The position numbers were made by a program, and so were the translations under genes. Positions 48,410-56,706 of a stretch of DNA of 64,000 nucleotides are shown here, piece after piece. This stretch comes from RPQJ01 sp963706755 (GTDB taxonomy: Bacteria; Pseudomonadota; Gammaproteobacteria; Steroidobacterales; Steroidobacteraceae). Below the pieces are notes generated by a model, which saw only the letters and a program-made list of their open reading frames with translations, made no database searches and was not told the DNA's origin. Positions within the stretch are counted from its first letter, which is position 1. Each line of letters begins with the position of its first letter. The stretch covers positions 164,191 to 228,190 of the forward strand of contig CAVPNH010000003.1 of NCBI GenBank assembly GCA_963706755.1, written 5' to 3'.

Positions 48410-49552
48410 GGACGGAAATCGCCGGACCCGGTTACTCGAGCCGCGCGCGGCGGACGCTGACACTCACGGGACGGCTGCTCGACACATTGCACCTGGACGG
48501 GCCGCTGCTCCTGACCGTGCTCGCCGTGTGCGCCGCCGGCCTCGTCGTCCTCTACAGCGCGGCCGGTGAAGAACTCGACGTGTTCCTGGCGCAGGCCGCC
48601 CGCGTCGGGCTCGCGCTCGGCGTGCTGGTCGCGATCGCGCAGGTGCCGCCCCGCCTCATGCGCACTGCCGCGCCCTGGCTCTACGCGGCGGGCGTGCTGC
48701 TGCTCGTGGCTGTCGCGGTGAAGGGCGACGTCTCCATGGGCGCGCAGCGCTGGCTCAACCTCGGCATCGTGCGCTTCCAGCCATCGGAGGTCATGAAGCT
48801 CGCCGTGCCGCTCGCCTGCGCCTGGTACCTGCACGATCGGCCACTGCCGCCGGACCTGCGCTCCATCCTCGTGCTGGGCCTCGCCGTGCTCGTGCCGGCG
48901 CTGCTCATCGCCGAGCAGCCGGACCTCGGCACGGCGCTGCTCGTGACCGCGGGCGGCGCGCTGGTGGTGCTCCTCGCCGGCCTGCAGGTGCGCTACATCC
49001 TCGGCGTCGGCGCGGCACTGCTCGCGGCCGTCCCCCTGGCCTGGCACTTCATGCACGACTACCAGCGCAGGCGCGTACTCACGTTCCTGAACCCGCAGGA
49101 CGATCCGCTGGGGGCCGGCTACCACACCATCCAGTCGCAGATTGCGCTCGGCTCGGGCGGCCTCTTCGGCAAGGGCTACATGAACGGCAGCCAGGCGCAG
49201 CTCGAGTTCCTGCCGGAGCGCTCCACCGACTTCATCTTCGCTGTGATCGGCGAGGAGTGGGGACTGGTCGGGCCTCGGCGTGCTGATGGCGCTTTACATG
49301 CTCGTCATCGCGCGCGGGCTCTACATCGCGGTCCAGGCGCAGGACACGTTCACGCGGCTGATGGCCGGCGCGCTCACCCTCACCTTCGCGGTGTACGTGT
49401 TCGTCAACGGCGGCATGGTCGCGGGCCTCCTGCCCGTGGTCGGCGTGCCGCTGCCGCTCGTGAGCTACGGCGGCACGTCCATGGTGACCCTCATGGCCGG
49501 CTTCGGTATCCTGATGTCCATCCACTCCCGCCGGAAACTGGTCTCGACGTGA
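48406..49552 (+). CDS. rodA: peptidoglycan glycosyltransferase RodA (SEDS), one frameshift
   Basis: SEDS-family polymerase of the elongasome with about ten membrane segments. Signatures: GAQRWLNLGIVRFQPSEVMK, AEQPDLGTALLVTAGGALVV and AQLEFLPERSTDFIFAVIGE. At 49270-49272 a GGG where GG is expected shifts the frame after EEWGLVG. Removing one G restores LGVLMALYMLVIARGLYIAV to the stop at 49552 with SYGGTSMVTLMAGFGILMSI. The span of 1147 nt is one over a multiple of three. A base-call error is the simplest reading. The stop overlaps the mltB GTG start. Confidence 0.93.
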
Positions 49553-50709
49553 GCACACGCCGCCCGCGGCATCCGCTGTCGCGCCGTCCGCATTTCGCTG
49601 CGTTTACCGTCCTGGCCGCGCTCGCGGCGGATCCCGCTCGCGCGCTGGACACGCAGCGCGAGGACGTCGCCGGGTTCGTCGCCGAGATGAGCACGAGCCA
49701 TGGCTTCGACGCGGCGGCGCTCCAGGAACTCCTGTCACAGGCGGAGTCGAGTCCCGCGGTCCTCGCGGCGATCTCAAGGCCGGCTGAGAAGAGCCTGACC
49801 TGGCAGGAGTACCGCGCGCGCTTCATCACCGAGCGGCGCGTGGCGCGAGGCGTCGAGGTTGCCGCCGCGCAGGCAGCGGCCCTCGAGCATGCGGCGGCCG
49901 GCGGCGTTCCGGCCGAGGTCCTGCTCGCGATCACCGGCGTCGAGACTTTCTACGGCGAGGTGACCGGCAAGTACCGGGTGATCGACGCGCTCTCGACCCT
50001 CGGCTTCGACTACCCGCCGCGCAGCCGCTTCTTCCGCGAACAGCTGGTGCAGTACCTGCTCATGGCCCGCGAGGAGTCGCTCGACCCGCGGGGGCCGCGC
50101 GGCTCCTACGCCGGCGCAATGGGGGTCCCGCAGTTCATGCCCGGGAGCTACCGCAGCTTTGCCGTCGACGGCGACGGCGACGGCCGCCGTGACCTGTGGG
50201 GCGACTGGAGCGACGTATTCGCGAGCGTCGCGAACTATCTCCTGCAGAACGGCTGGCATCCGGGCGAGCCGGTGATGGCCCGGGCCGACGTGACCGGCGC
50301 CCGGCTCGATGGCCTGCGTGATGACAGGCTGGCGCTTTCGGAGACCGTGCAGTCGCTGCATGACCGCGGCGTGCGGTTTGAGACGCCGCTGCCGCCGGAG
50401 GCACCGGCGGTCCTCATTCCGCTCACGGTCGCCAACGGTCTCGAGTACCGCGTCGGCTTCAGCAACTACAACGCAATCACGCGCTACAACCGCAGTGAAC
50501 TCTATGCGAGCGCCGTGAACGACCTCGCCGAAGCGCTCGCCGCGGCGGCCGTCGCCGCCCCGGAATCCGGGCCCGATCAACCCATCGACGCCGCTCCGTC
50601 ACCGGCACCATCGCCGTTGCCATCGCCATCACCGTCGCCAGCACCAGCACCAGCGCCAGCACCGCCACCGCAGTTCCACTTCGAATCCAACCCCGATACC
50701 CCGAAATGA
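49549..50709 (+). CDS. mltB: lytic murein transglycosylase B
   Basis: 386 residues. It cleaves peptidoglycan between MurNAc and GlcNAc with 1,6-anhydro formation. The signal region is RPHFAAFTVLAALAADPARA. The catalytic Glu is in LLAITGVETFYGEVTGKYRV. The substrate motif is GAMGVPQFMPGSYRSFAVDG, followed by the Asp-rich DGDGDGRRDLW. Typical MltB is about 330-360 residues; here a C-terminal Ser/Pro/Ala tail (SPAPSPLPSPSPSPAPAPA) encoded by short tandem repeats is added. No lipobox is visible, so it may be soluble. The stop overlaps dacA (ATGA at 50706). Confidence 0.93.
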   Translation: MSTRRPRHPLSRRPHFAAFTVLAALAADPARALDTQREDVAGFVAEMSTSHGFDAAALQELLSQAESSPAVLAAISRPAEKSLTWQEYRARFITERRVARGVEVAAAQAAALEHAAAGGVPAEVLLAITGVETFYGEVTGKYRVIDALSTLGFDYPPRSRFFREQLVQYLLMAREESLDPRGPRGSYAGAMGVPQFMPGSYRSFAVDGDGDGRRDLWGDWSDVFASVANYLLQNGWHPGEPVMARADVTGARLDGLRDDRLALSETVQSLHDRGVRFETPLPPEAPAVLIPLTVANGLEYRVGFSNYNAITRYNRSELYASAVNDLAEALAAAAVAAPESGPDQPIDAAPSPAPSPLPSPSPSPAPAPAPAPPPQFHFESNPDTPK

Positions 50710-51947
50710 GACGCTCACACACCACGATTACCGCCCTGATCCTTTCCCTGGTCGCGCTGCTCGCCGGCTGCTCCGGCTCGAAGCAGGACGCGGCGCAAGC
50801 GACCGGCGCCACCACGGCCACCGCCCCCGGCGTGGCAACGCCCGCTGCCGCGCCGGCACCGGCCTCGACCACTGCGGCACCGCTGCCGCCACCGCCGGAA
50901 CTCAAGGCACGCAGCTACGTCCTCATGGACGGACTGAGCGGTCGAGTGCTGGCGGGCCTCGACCCCGACTCGCGCCAGGAACCCGCGAGCCTCACCAAGC
51001 TCATGACGGCCTACGGCGTGTTCCACGCGCTCAAGGAGAGCCGGATCAAGGTCACCGACATGGTCACGATCAGCGAGCACGCCTGGCAGCAGGAGGGTTC
51101 GCGGATGTTCGTGGAGGTCGGCAAGCAGGTGTCGGTCGAGAACCTCATCCAGGGCATGATCGTGCAGTCCGGCAACGACGCCACCGTCGCGCTCGCCGAG
51201 CACGTCGCCGGCACGGAGCCCACGTTCGTGCAGGTGATGAACGCTTACGCGAAGCGGCTCGGCATGACGGGCTCGCACTTCATGAACGCAGCGGGCATGC
51301 CGGACCCGGACCACTACATGACGGCGCGCGACGCGGCGACGCTCGCGCGTGCCGTGATCGCCGAGTTCCCCGAGTACTACAAGTGGTACTCGCAGAAGGA
51401 GTTCACGTGGAACGGAATCACGCAGCAGAACCGCAACGGCCTGCTGTGGCGCGACCCGACGGTGGACGGCGTGAAGACCGGCCACACGGAGACCGCGGGC
51501 TATTGCCTGATCGCGTCGGCGAAGCGCGACGGCATGCGGCTCGTGTCCGTCGTGCTCGGGACCGATTCGATGAAGGAGCGCGAGGACGCGAGCGCCACCC
51601 TGCTCGGCTACGGCTTCAATTTCTACGAGACGAAACGCGTCTACGGTGCAGGACAGCCACTCACCACCACACACGTCTGGAAGGGCGCAGAGTCCGAGGT
51701 GGGCCTGGCGCTCCACAGCGACCTGTACGTCACGGGCCAGCGCGGACACATCGGCAGCGTGAAGGCGGAATTCGAGCTGCCCGCGCACCTCATTGCGCCG
51801 CTCGCTGCCCGCGCGGCAGTGGGCAAGGTCAAGGTAGTCGTGGACGGCCAGCCGGTCGCGACCTACGATCTCTACCCCGCCCGGGACGTGCCGGCCGGCG
51901 GCATTTTCCGCCGCGCCATCGACACCGTGCGCCTGTGGTTCAATTGA
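50706..51947 (+). CDS. dacA: D-alanyl-D-alanine carboxypeptidase, predicted lipoprotein
   Basis: A 413-residue penicillin-binding protein 5/6 type enzyme that trims the terminal D-Ala of stem peptides. Motifs: SLTK in PASLTKLMTAYG, SGN in VQSGNDATVALAEHVAG, KTG in VDGVKTGHTETAGYCL. The C-terminal beta domain ends in an amphipathic FRRAIDTVRLWFN. Unusual: the N-terminus is a lipoprotein signal with lipobox SLVALLAGC, followed by a Pro/Ala/Thr spacer, whereas PBP5/6 normally use a cleaved Sec signal. It follows mltB and precedes the aminotransferase gene by 1 bp. Confidence 0.93.
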   Translation: MRRSHTTITALILSLVALLAGCSGSKQDAAQATGATTATAPGVATPAAAPAPASTTAAPLPPPPELKARSYVLMDGLSGRVLAGLDPDSRQEPASLTKLMTAYGVFHALKESRIKVTDMVTISEHAWQQEGSRMFVEVGKQVSVENLIQGMIVQSGNDATVALAEHVAGTEPTFVQVMNAYAKRLGMTGSHFMNAAGMPDPDHYMTARDAATLARAVIAEFPEYYKWYSQKEFTWNGITQQNRNGLLWRDPTVDGVKTGHTETAGYCLIASAKRDGMRLVSVVLGTDSMKEREDASATLLGYGFNFYETKRVYGAGQPLTTTHVWKGAESEVGLALHSDLYVTGQRGHIGSVKAEFELPAHLIAPLAARAAVGKVKVVVDGQPVATYDLYPARDVPAGGIFRRAIDTVRLWFN

Positions 51948-51948
51948 C

Positions 51949-52821
51949 ATGGCCGCCCCCTGCCCGACCTGCTACCTCGACGGGAATTACCTGCCGCTCG
52001 CGGAGGCCCGCGTCTCGCCGCTGGACCGCGGATTCCTGTTCGCGGACGGTGTCTACGAGGTGGTCCCGGTGCACCGCGGCCGGCCATTCCGGCTGCGGGA
52101 GCACCTGAAGCGGCTGGACGACAGCCTGCGCAGCATCCGGGTGGCGAATCCGCTCGACGAGGCCGGGTGGACCGGCGTGGTCCGCCGGCTCGCCGCCGAG
52201 GCCGGTGCGCCGGAACTCCTGGTCTACGTGCAGGTGACGCGCGGCACGGAGTACGGCCGCAACCACCTCTTCCCGAAGGACGCGCAACCGACGGTGTTCG
52301 CGTTCGCGAGCCCCTATCCCCAGCCCTCATCCGCGACGCTCGAGCAGGGACTTTGCGCCGTGACGCTCGAGGACATTCGCTGGGACCGCTGCGACATCAA
52401 GTCCATCGCGCTGCTCGGCAACGTGCTGCTGCGGCAGGAGGCCGCCGACCGCGGCGCCGACGAGGCGCTGCTCGTTCGCGACGGGCTGCTGCTCGAGGGT
52501 TCCTCGAGCAGCGTGTTCCTGTGCATCGGCGGCACCCTCGTGACGCCGCCCAACAGCCACCGCATCCTGCCTGGCACCTCGCGCGACGCGGTGCTCGAGC
52601 TCGCGGAAGGCTGGCTGCCGTGCGAGATCTGCGACGTCACGGCGCGGGACATCGAGAGTTGCGAGGAGATCTGGATAGCGTCCGCCGGCCGCGGCGTGCT
52701 CCCAGTGACGAAGGTGGACGGCGTCGCCGTCGGCACCGGGCGGCCCGGCCCCCTCTGGTCGGAGATGTACGCGCGCCTGCAGCGGCACCTGGACGAGATC
52801 GCGCCCACGCCGGCGCTCTGA
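51949..52821 (+). CDS. dat: D-amino acid aminotransferase (class IV PLP)
   Basis: A 290-residue fold-type IV PLP enzyme. The PLP Lys is in CDIKSIALLGNVLLRQEA (about residue 148), with the cofactor region LLLEGSSSSVFLCIGG and LPGTSRDAVLELA, and N-terminal SPLDRGFLFADGVYEVVPV. The pattern CDIKSxxLLGN matches D-amino acid aminotransferase more than the branched-chain enzyme. It makes D-Glu or D-Ala from 2-oxoacids. Its place right after dacA fits use or recycling of the released D-Ala; that link is inference. Confidence 0.87.
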   Translation: MAAPCPTCYLDGNYLPLAEARVSPLDRGFLFADGVYEVVPVHRGRPFRLREHLKRLDDSLRSIRVANPLDEAGWTGVVRRLAAEAGAPELLVYVQVTRGTEYGRNHLFPKDAQPTVFAFASPYPQPSSATLEQGLCAVTLEDIRWDRCDIKSIALLGNVLLRQEAADRGADEALLVRDGLLLEGSSSSVFLCIGGTLVTPPNSHRILPGTSRDAVLELAEGWLPCEICDVTARDIESCEEIWIASAGRGVLPVTKVDGVAVGTGRPGPLWSEMYARLQRHLDEIAPTPAL

Positions 52822-52824
52822 GCG

Positions 52825-53088
52825 ATGGCCGAGGACACGCTGCTCGAATTCCCCTGCGACTTCCCGATCAAGGTGATGGGGGCCGCGACCGACGAGTTCC
52901 GCAGCCTGGCGCTCGGGATCATCACGCGGCACTTCGGTCCACCGGCTGAGGGCAGCATCGAGGAACGCCCGAGCAGCGGCGGGAAGTACCTCGGCATCAC
53001 CATCACGGTGCGCGCGGAGAGCAAGGCGCAGCTCGACGCCGCCTACGGCGAGCTCACGTCCTGTCGCCAGGTGCTGGTCGCGCTCTGA
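52825..53088 (+). CDS. ybeD: YbeD-like protein (DUF493)
   Basis: An 87-residue protein of the DUF493 family, with LLEFPCDFPIKVMGAA at the start and GKYLGITITVRAESKAQLD toward the end (an ACT-like fold). In enterics ybeD lies between dacA and lipB, the same neighbours as here, but lipB is inverted in this genome. The last 46 nt overlap the end of lipB on the other strand. Function unknown; possibly linked to lipoate metabolism by context. Confidence 0.9.
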   Translation: MAEDTLLEFPCDFPIKVMGAATDEFRSLALGIITRHFGPPAEGSIEERPSSGGKYLGITITVRAESKAQLDAAYGELTSCRQVLVAL

Positions 53089-53726
53089 GCGGCGGCTGGC
53101 AGGCCGAGCGAGGCGAGCAATCGCGGCGCGAGCGCGGTGGCGACCACCTTCAGGTCCGACGGTCCGCCGAGCGCGCTTACCTGGGTCATCTCGAGCCCCG
53201 CGTAGCCGCAGGGATTGATGCGCCGGAACGGCCCGAGGTCCATCGCAACGTTGAGCGCGAGCCCGTGGTAGGAACGCGAGTGCCGGATGCGGAGCCCCAC
53301 GCTCGCGATCTTGCGTCCGGCGACGTACACGCCCGGTGCATCGCGCCGCCCGATGGCCTCGATGTCCCAGTCGGCCAGGGTCGCGACGATTGCGCGCTCG
53401 ATGCCCTCGACCAGCGCGCGCACGCCGAGCCCGGCGCGCTCGAGGTCAACCAGCGGGTACACGACCAGTTGGCCGGGCCCGTGGTAGGTCACCTGCCCGC
53501 CTCGGTCGATCTGCACGACGGGAATGTCGCCGGTTGCGAGCAGGTGCTCGGGACGCGAGTTCATGCCCAGCGTGAAGACAGGCGGGTGCTCGAGGAACCA
53601 GAACTCGTCCGGCGAATCCGCCCCCCGCGAATCCACCTGGTGCTGCATCGCGCGCCACGCCGGCTCGTACTCGACGAGACCGAGCCAGCGGAGGATGGGC
53701 GGAGGTGCGGTGGAATTGACGGGCAT
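53043..53726 (-). CDS. lipB: octanoyl-[ACP]:protein octanoyltransferase
   Basis: 227 residues. It moves octanoate from ACP to lipoyl domains. Motifs: FTLGMNSRPEHLLA, DRGGQVTYHGPGQLVVYPLV (with the RGGxxTYHGPGQ signature), KIASVGLRIRHSRSYHGLAL (catalytic Lys) and INPCGYAGLEMTQVS (acyl-accepting Cys). The C-terminal 15 residues are read from DNA that also encodes the end of ybeD on the plus strand. It follows lipA in the same direction; the gap (53727-53832) contains an inverted repeat. Confidence 0.96.
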   Translation of the reverse strand: MPVNSTAPPPILRWLGLVEYEPAWRAMQHQVDSRGADSPDEFWFLEHPPVFTLGMNSRPEHLLATGDIPVVQIDRGGQVTYHGPGQLVVYPLVDLERAGLGVRALVEGIERAIVATLADWDIEAIGRRDAPGVYVAGRKIASVGLRIRHSRSYHGLALNVAMDLGPFRRINPCGYAGLEMTQVSALGGPSDLKVVATALAPRLLASLGLPAAAQSATSTWRQDVSSP

Positions 53727-53737
53727 CGAATGACAGA

Positions 53738-53847
53738 GCGGATAGTGAGTAGCGGATAGCGGATCGTTAGGAATGCTGCTGACCCCGGATGGCGCTACTT
53801 CTTACTATCCGCTATCCCCTATCCGCTATCCGCTACTTGCCATCCGC
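53738..53847. repeat. inverted TAGCGGATAG repeat between lipB and lipA
   Basis: A 27-bp unit at 53738-53764 (starting gcggatagtg and ending gcggat) matches the reverse complement of 53821-53847 at 24 of 27 positions. Additional half-copies (actatccgctatcccct) lie at 53803-53820. The right half overlaps the last codons of lipA. A stem-loop with about a 56-nt loop could form. The unit also appears in direct orientation at 41798-41830. Confidence 0.65.
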
Positions 53848-54873
53848 TTTCCGCCTGCTCGCGATGCCTCCACTGCCCAGCCCCGCATTGTTCCGCGCGA
53901 GCGCCTGCTCGGCGCGATAACTCGAGCGCACCAGCGGTCCGGCGACGCACTCGATGAACCCCCGCTCGAGCGCGGCCGCGCGGTAGGCCTCGAACTCTTC
54001 GGGCGCGACGAAGCGTTCGACGGCAAGGTGATTCAGCGTCGGACGCAGGTACTGGCCGAGCGTGAGGATGTCCACCCCCGCGCGGCGCAGGTCGTCCATG
54101 GTTTCGAGGATCTCCGCGTCGGTCTCTCCGAGGCCGAGCATCAGGCTGGTCTTCGTGAGCACGGATGGGCGGTGCCGCTTGGCATGCGCGAGCACCGCCA
54201 GTGTCTGCTCATAGGACGCGCGCGGATCGCGCACCGGATGCGTGAGCCGTCGCACCGTCTCCACGTTCTGCGCGAACACCTCGAGGCCGCTGTCCACGAC
54301 GGTCTCCACGTCCTCGAGCACTCCCTCGAAGTCCGGCGTGAGCGCCTCCACGGCCGTCTCCGGATTCACGCGCTTGATCGCTCGCACGCAGGCTGCGAAG
54401 TGGCCAGCGCCGCCGTCCTCGAGGTCGTCGCGGTTCACGGAGGTGAGGACGACGTAGCGCAGGCCCATGAGTTCGACGCTGCGCGCGGCGTTCTCGGGCT
54501 CCTGCTCATCCAGCCAGCCCCGCGGATTGCCCGTGTCCACGGCGCAGAACCGACAGGCGCGCGTGCACACTTCCCCCATGAGCATCAGCGTGGCCGTGCC
54601 CGCGTTCCAGCACTCGCCGATGTTCGGGCACTTCGCTTCCTCGCAGACGGTCGCGAGCCGGTGCTCGCGCACGGTGCGGTGCACCTCGTCGAAGCCGTCG
54701 CCGCCCGGCATGGGCGCGCGCAGCCACGACGGCTTGCGGCCGGCCTGCAGCGGCGCCGGCGCGGCGCCCGCCTTGATGCCGTCCTTGATGGCGGTCGTGC
54801 CCTGCGTCGTCAGGTACTTTTCGCCGCTGCGCGCGGGGCCCATGACGACGGGAATGCCCTTGAGGTCGCTCAT
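53833..54873 (-). CDS. lipA: lipoyl synthase (radical SAM)
   Basis: 346 residues. It inserts two sulfurs into octanoyl chains. Auxiliary cluster motif in CEEAKCPNIGECW, radical-SAM motif CTRACRFC, and the RSSY motif near the C-terminus (LVRSSYRAEQAL), whose Ser ligates the auxiliary cluster. The ATG at 54873 gives MSDLKGIPVVMG; the frame is open further but without conserved sequence. The last residues (RRKADGK) are encoded within the 53821-53847 repeat. lipA lies upstream of lipB on the same strand; a 50-bp gap separates it from murU. Confidence 0.97.
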   Translation of the reverse strand: MSDLKGIPVVMGPARSGEKYLTTQGTTAIKDGIKAGAAPAPLQAGRKPSWLRAPMPGGDGFDEVHRTVREHRLATVCEEAKCPNIGECWNAGTATLMLMGEVCTRACRFCAVDTGNPRGWLDEQEPENAARSVELMGLRYVVLTSVNRDDLEDGGAGHFAACVRAIKRVNPETAVEALTPDFEGVLEDVETVVDSGLEVFAQNVETVRRLTHPVRDPRASYEQTLAVLAHAKRHRPSVLTKTSLMLGLGETDAEILETMDDLRRAGVDILTLGQYLRPTLNHLAVERFVAPEEFEAYRAAALERGFIECVAGPLVRSSYRAEQALARNNAGLGSGGIASRRKADGK

Positions 54874-54923
54874 GTGATCCTGTTTCTCCAGGCGCGCATC
54901 GTACACCGCCAGCGGACGGCCAC

Positions 54924-55622
54924 TTACCGGCCCGCAGCCTCGCGCAGCCGCCGGTCCAGTTCTTCCAACCGCTGCGGCGTACCGATGTCCATCCACTCAC
55001 CGTCGTGCAGTTCGCCGCCCACGCGGCCCGCCCGCATGGCGACGCGCAGCAGCGGTGCCAGCTTGAACGGTCCATCCGTGCATCCCGCGAAGAGTTCCGG
55101 TCGGTAGATGCCGACGCCGGAGAACGTGAGCCGCCGGTCCTCGCGGCCCGTCTCGGCCCCGTCCTCGACCACGCGTCCCGACCGCAGCACGAAGTCGCCG
55201 CCCGGGTTGTGGCCCGGGTTCTCAACCATGACGAGGTGCGCGAGGTCGGCAAGCCGCAGTGACTCACGCAGCTTGGCGTAGGGAAAATCGGTCCACACGT
55301 CGCCGTTCAGCACCATGAACGGCCCGGGCCCCAACAGCGGCAGCGCGCGGAAGATCCCGCCGCCCGTCTCGAGCGGCTCGGGCCCCTCGTCGCTGTACTG
55401 GATGCGGACGTTGTAGCGCGATCCGTCGCCCAGCGCCGCGCGGATCTGGTCGCCGAGCCAGGAGACGTTGATCACTACGTCGCGGAAGCCCGCCATCGCG
55501 AGCGCGTGCAGGTGGTGCCCGACGAGCGGCATGCCCGCCACCTCGAGCAGCGGCTTCGGGCGATCGAGCGTGAGCGGCCGCATGCGCTCGCCGCGGCCGG
55601 CCGCCAGCACCATGGCCCTCAT
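54924..55622 (-). CDS. murU: N-acetylmuramate alpha-1-phosphate uridylyltransferase
   Basis: A 232-residue nucleotidyltransferase of the MurU type, short compared with GlmU or RmlA. N-terminal LAAGRGERMRPLTLDRPKPL, metal-binding VLNGDVWTD, EPLETGGGIF and a C-terminal GEWMDIGTPQRL. It makes UDP-MurNAc from MurNAc-1-phosphate in the AmgK/MurU recycling route, which bypasses fosfomycin-sensitive MurA. Its overlap with amgK (4 bp) supports this assignment. Confidence 0.93.
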   Translation of the reverse strand: MRAMVLAAGRGERMRPLTLDRPKPLLEVAGMPLVGHHLHALAMAGFRDVVINVSWLGDQIRAALGDGSRYNVRIQYSDEGPEPLETGGGIFRALPLLGPGPFMVLNGDVWTDFPYAKLRESLRLADLAHLVMVENPGHNPGGDFVLRSGRVVEDGAETGREDRRLTFSGVGIYRPELFAGCTDGPFKLAPLLRVAMRAGRVGGELHDGEWMDIGTPQRLEELDRRLREAAGR

Positions 55623-56653
55623 GCGGATCTCGCCACGAGGCTGGCCCGCATCGGCGGCAGCACCCGGTCACGCACCAGCTCGCCCAGGGCCGAAAGATCC
55701 GGGTGGCGGGCGCAGGCCTGCTCGACGTAGCCGAGCGTGCGCGGCACTTCGGCTAAGTAGCCCGGCTTGCCGTCGCGGTGCCACAGGCGCGCGAAGATGC
55801 CGCTCGCCTTGAGATGCCGCTGCACGCCCATCAGGTCGAACCAGCGCAGGAACTGCGGCTCGTCGGCGCCGACGTCGAGGCCGGCCACCGCAGCCTGTCG
55901 CCGGAACTCGAGCGCCCACTCGACGACTCGCTCCTGCGGCCAGTCGATGTAGCAGTCCCGGAGCAGCGACACGAGGTCGTAGGTGAGCGGGCCGTGCACG
56001 GCGTCCTGGAAGTCGAGGATGCCCGGGTTTTCCCCGTCGCAGACCATGAGGTTTCGCGAGTGATAGTCGCGGTGCACGAACACTCGCGGCTGCTCGAGCG
56101 CGTTCGCGACCAGGAGGTCGAACGCCTCTGCGAGCTCTCGCGCCTGTCCCTCGCCGAGCACGAGGCCGAGATGCCGGCCCACGAGCCAGTCGGTGAAGAG
56201 GCTCATTTCGAACCGCAGCAGTCTTTCGTCGTAAGGCGGCAGGTGCCTCGCGTGCCCGGCGCCGCGCGCCTCGATCCTGACCAGCGCGGCGATCGCATCC
56301 GCGTACAGCGGCGCGGCACGCCCTCGGTCGGCGAGTTCGGTGAGATAGGTGACGGAACCGAGGTCCGTGAGCAGCAGGAAACCCTCCTCCACGTTCCGGG
56401 CCAGCACCCGCGGCGCGTTGACCCCGATATCGGTCAGCATGCCCGCGACGGCCAGGTAGGGTTCGACGTTCTCCTTGTCCGGCGGGGCGTCCATGGCGAT
56501 GCAGGTGCCCTGCGGCCGCGTAATACGGAAATACCGGCGAAAGCTCGCGTCGGCCGACGCCGGGGCGAGGCCGGCATCGTGCCAGCCGAGGCCGTCCTCG
56601 AGCCAGTGGCACAGGGCCGCGAGCCGCGGGTCGTCTCGGCGGGAATCGGTCAA
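55619..56653 (-). CDS. amgK: anomeric MurNAc/GlcNAc kinase
   Basis: About 344 residues, aminoglycoside-phosphotransferase fold. It phosphorylates MurNAc at C1. Catalytic loop RVFVHRDYHSRNLMV (HRDxHxxN) and metal motif GILDFQDAVHGPLTYDLVSL. The start TTG at 56653 has GAGG 6 nt upstream and places the -10 box at 56692-56699 before the gene; an upstream TTG at 56692 is also possible. It is coupled to murU by a 4-nt overlap and divergent from lptD, as in pseudomonads. Confidence 0.9.
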   Translation of the reverse strand: MTDSRRDDPRLAALCHWLEDGLGWHDAGLAPASADASFRRYFRITRPQGTCIAMDAPPDKENVEPYLAVAGMLTDIGVNAPRVLARNVEEGFLLLTDLGSVTYLTELADRGRAAPLYADAIAALVRIEARGAGHARHLPPYDERLLRFEMSLFTDWLVGRHLGLVLGEGQARELAEAFDLLVANALEQPRVFVHRDYHSRNLMVCDGENPGILDFQDAVHGPLTYDLVSLLRDCYIDWPQERVVEWALEFRRQAAVAGLDVGADEPQFLRWFDLMGVQRHLKASGIFARLWHRDGKPGYLAEVPRTLGYVEQACARHPDLSALGELVRDRVLPPMRASLVARSA

Positions 56654-56691
56654 GGCGGGCCTCGGAAAGTCGGATGGGTTCGGGCGCGGCA

Positions 56692-56699
56692 ATTATAAT
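56692..56699. promoter_or_regulatory. symmetric -10 box (ATTATAAT) between amgK and lptD
   Basis: ATTATAAT is its own reverse complement, so it presents TATAAT to both strands. Toward lptD it would start transcription around 56706-56707, almost at the ATG; toward amgK around 56685. No clear -35 is seen on either side. A shared promoter for the divergent genes is possible. Confidence 0.35.
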
Positions 56700-56706
56700 C
56701 GCAACG

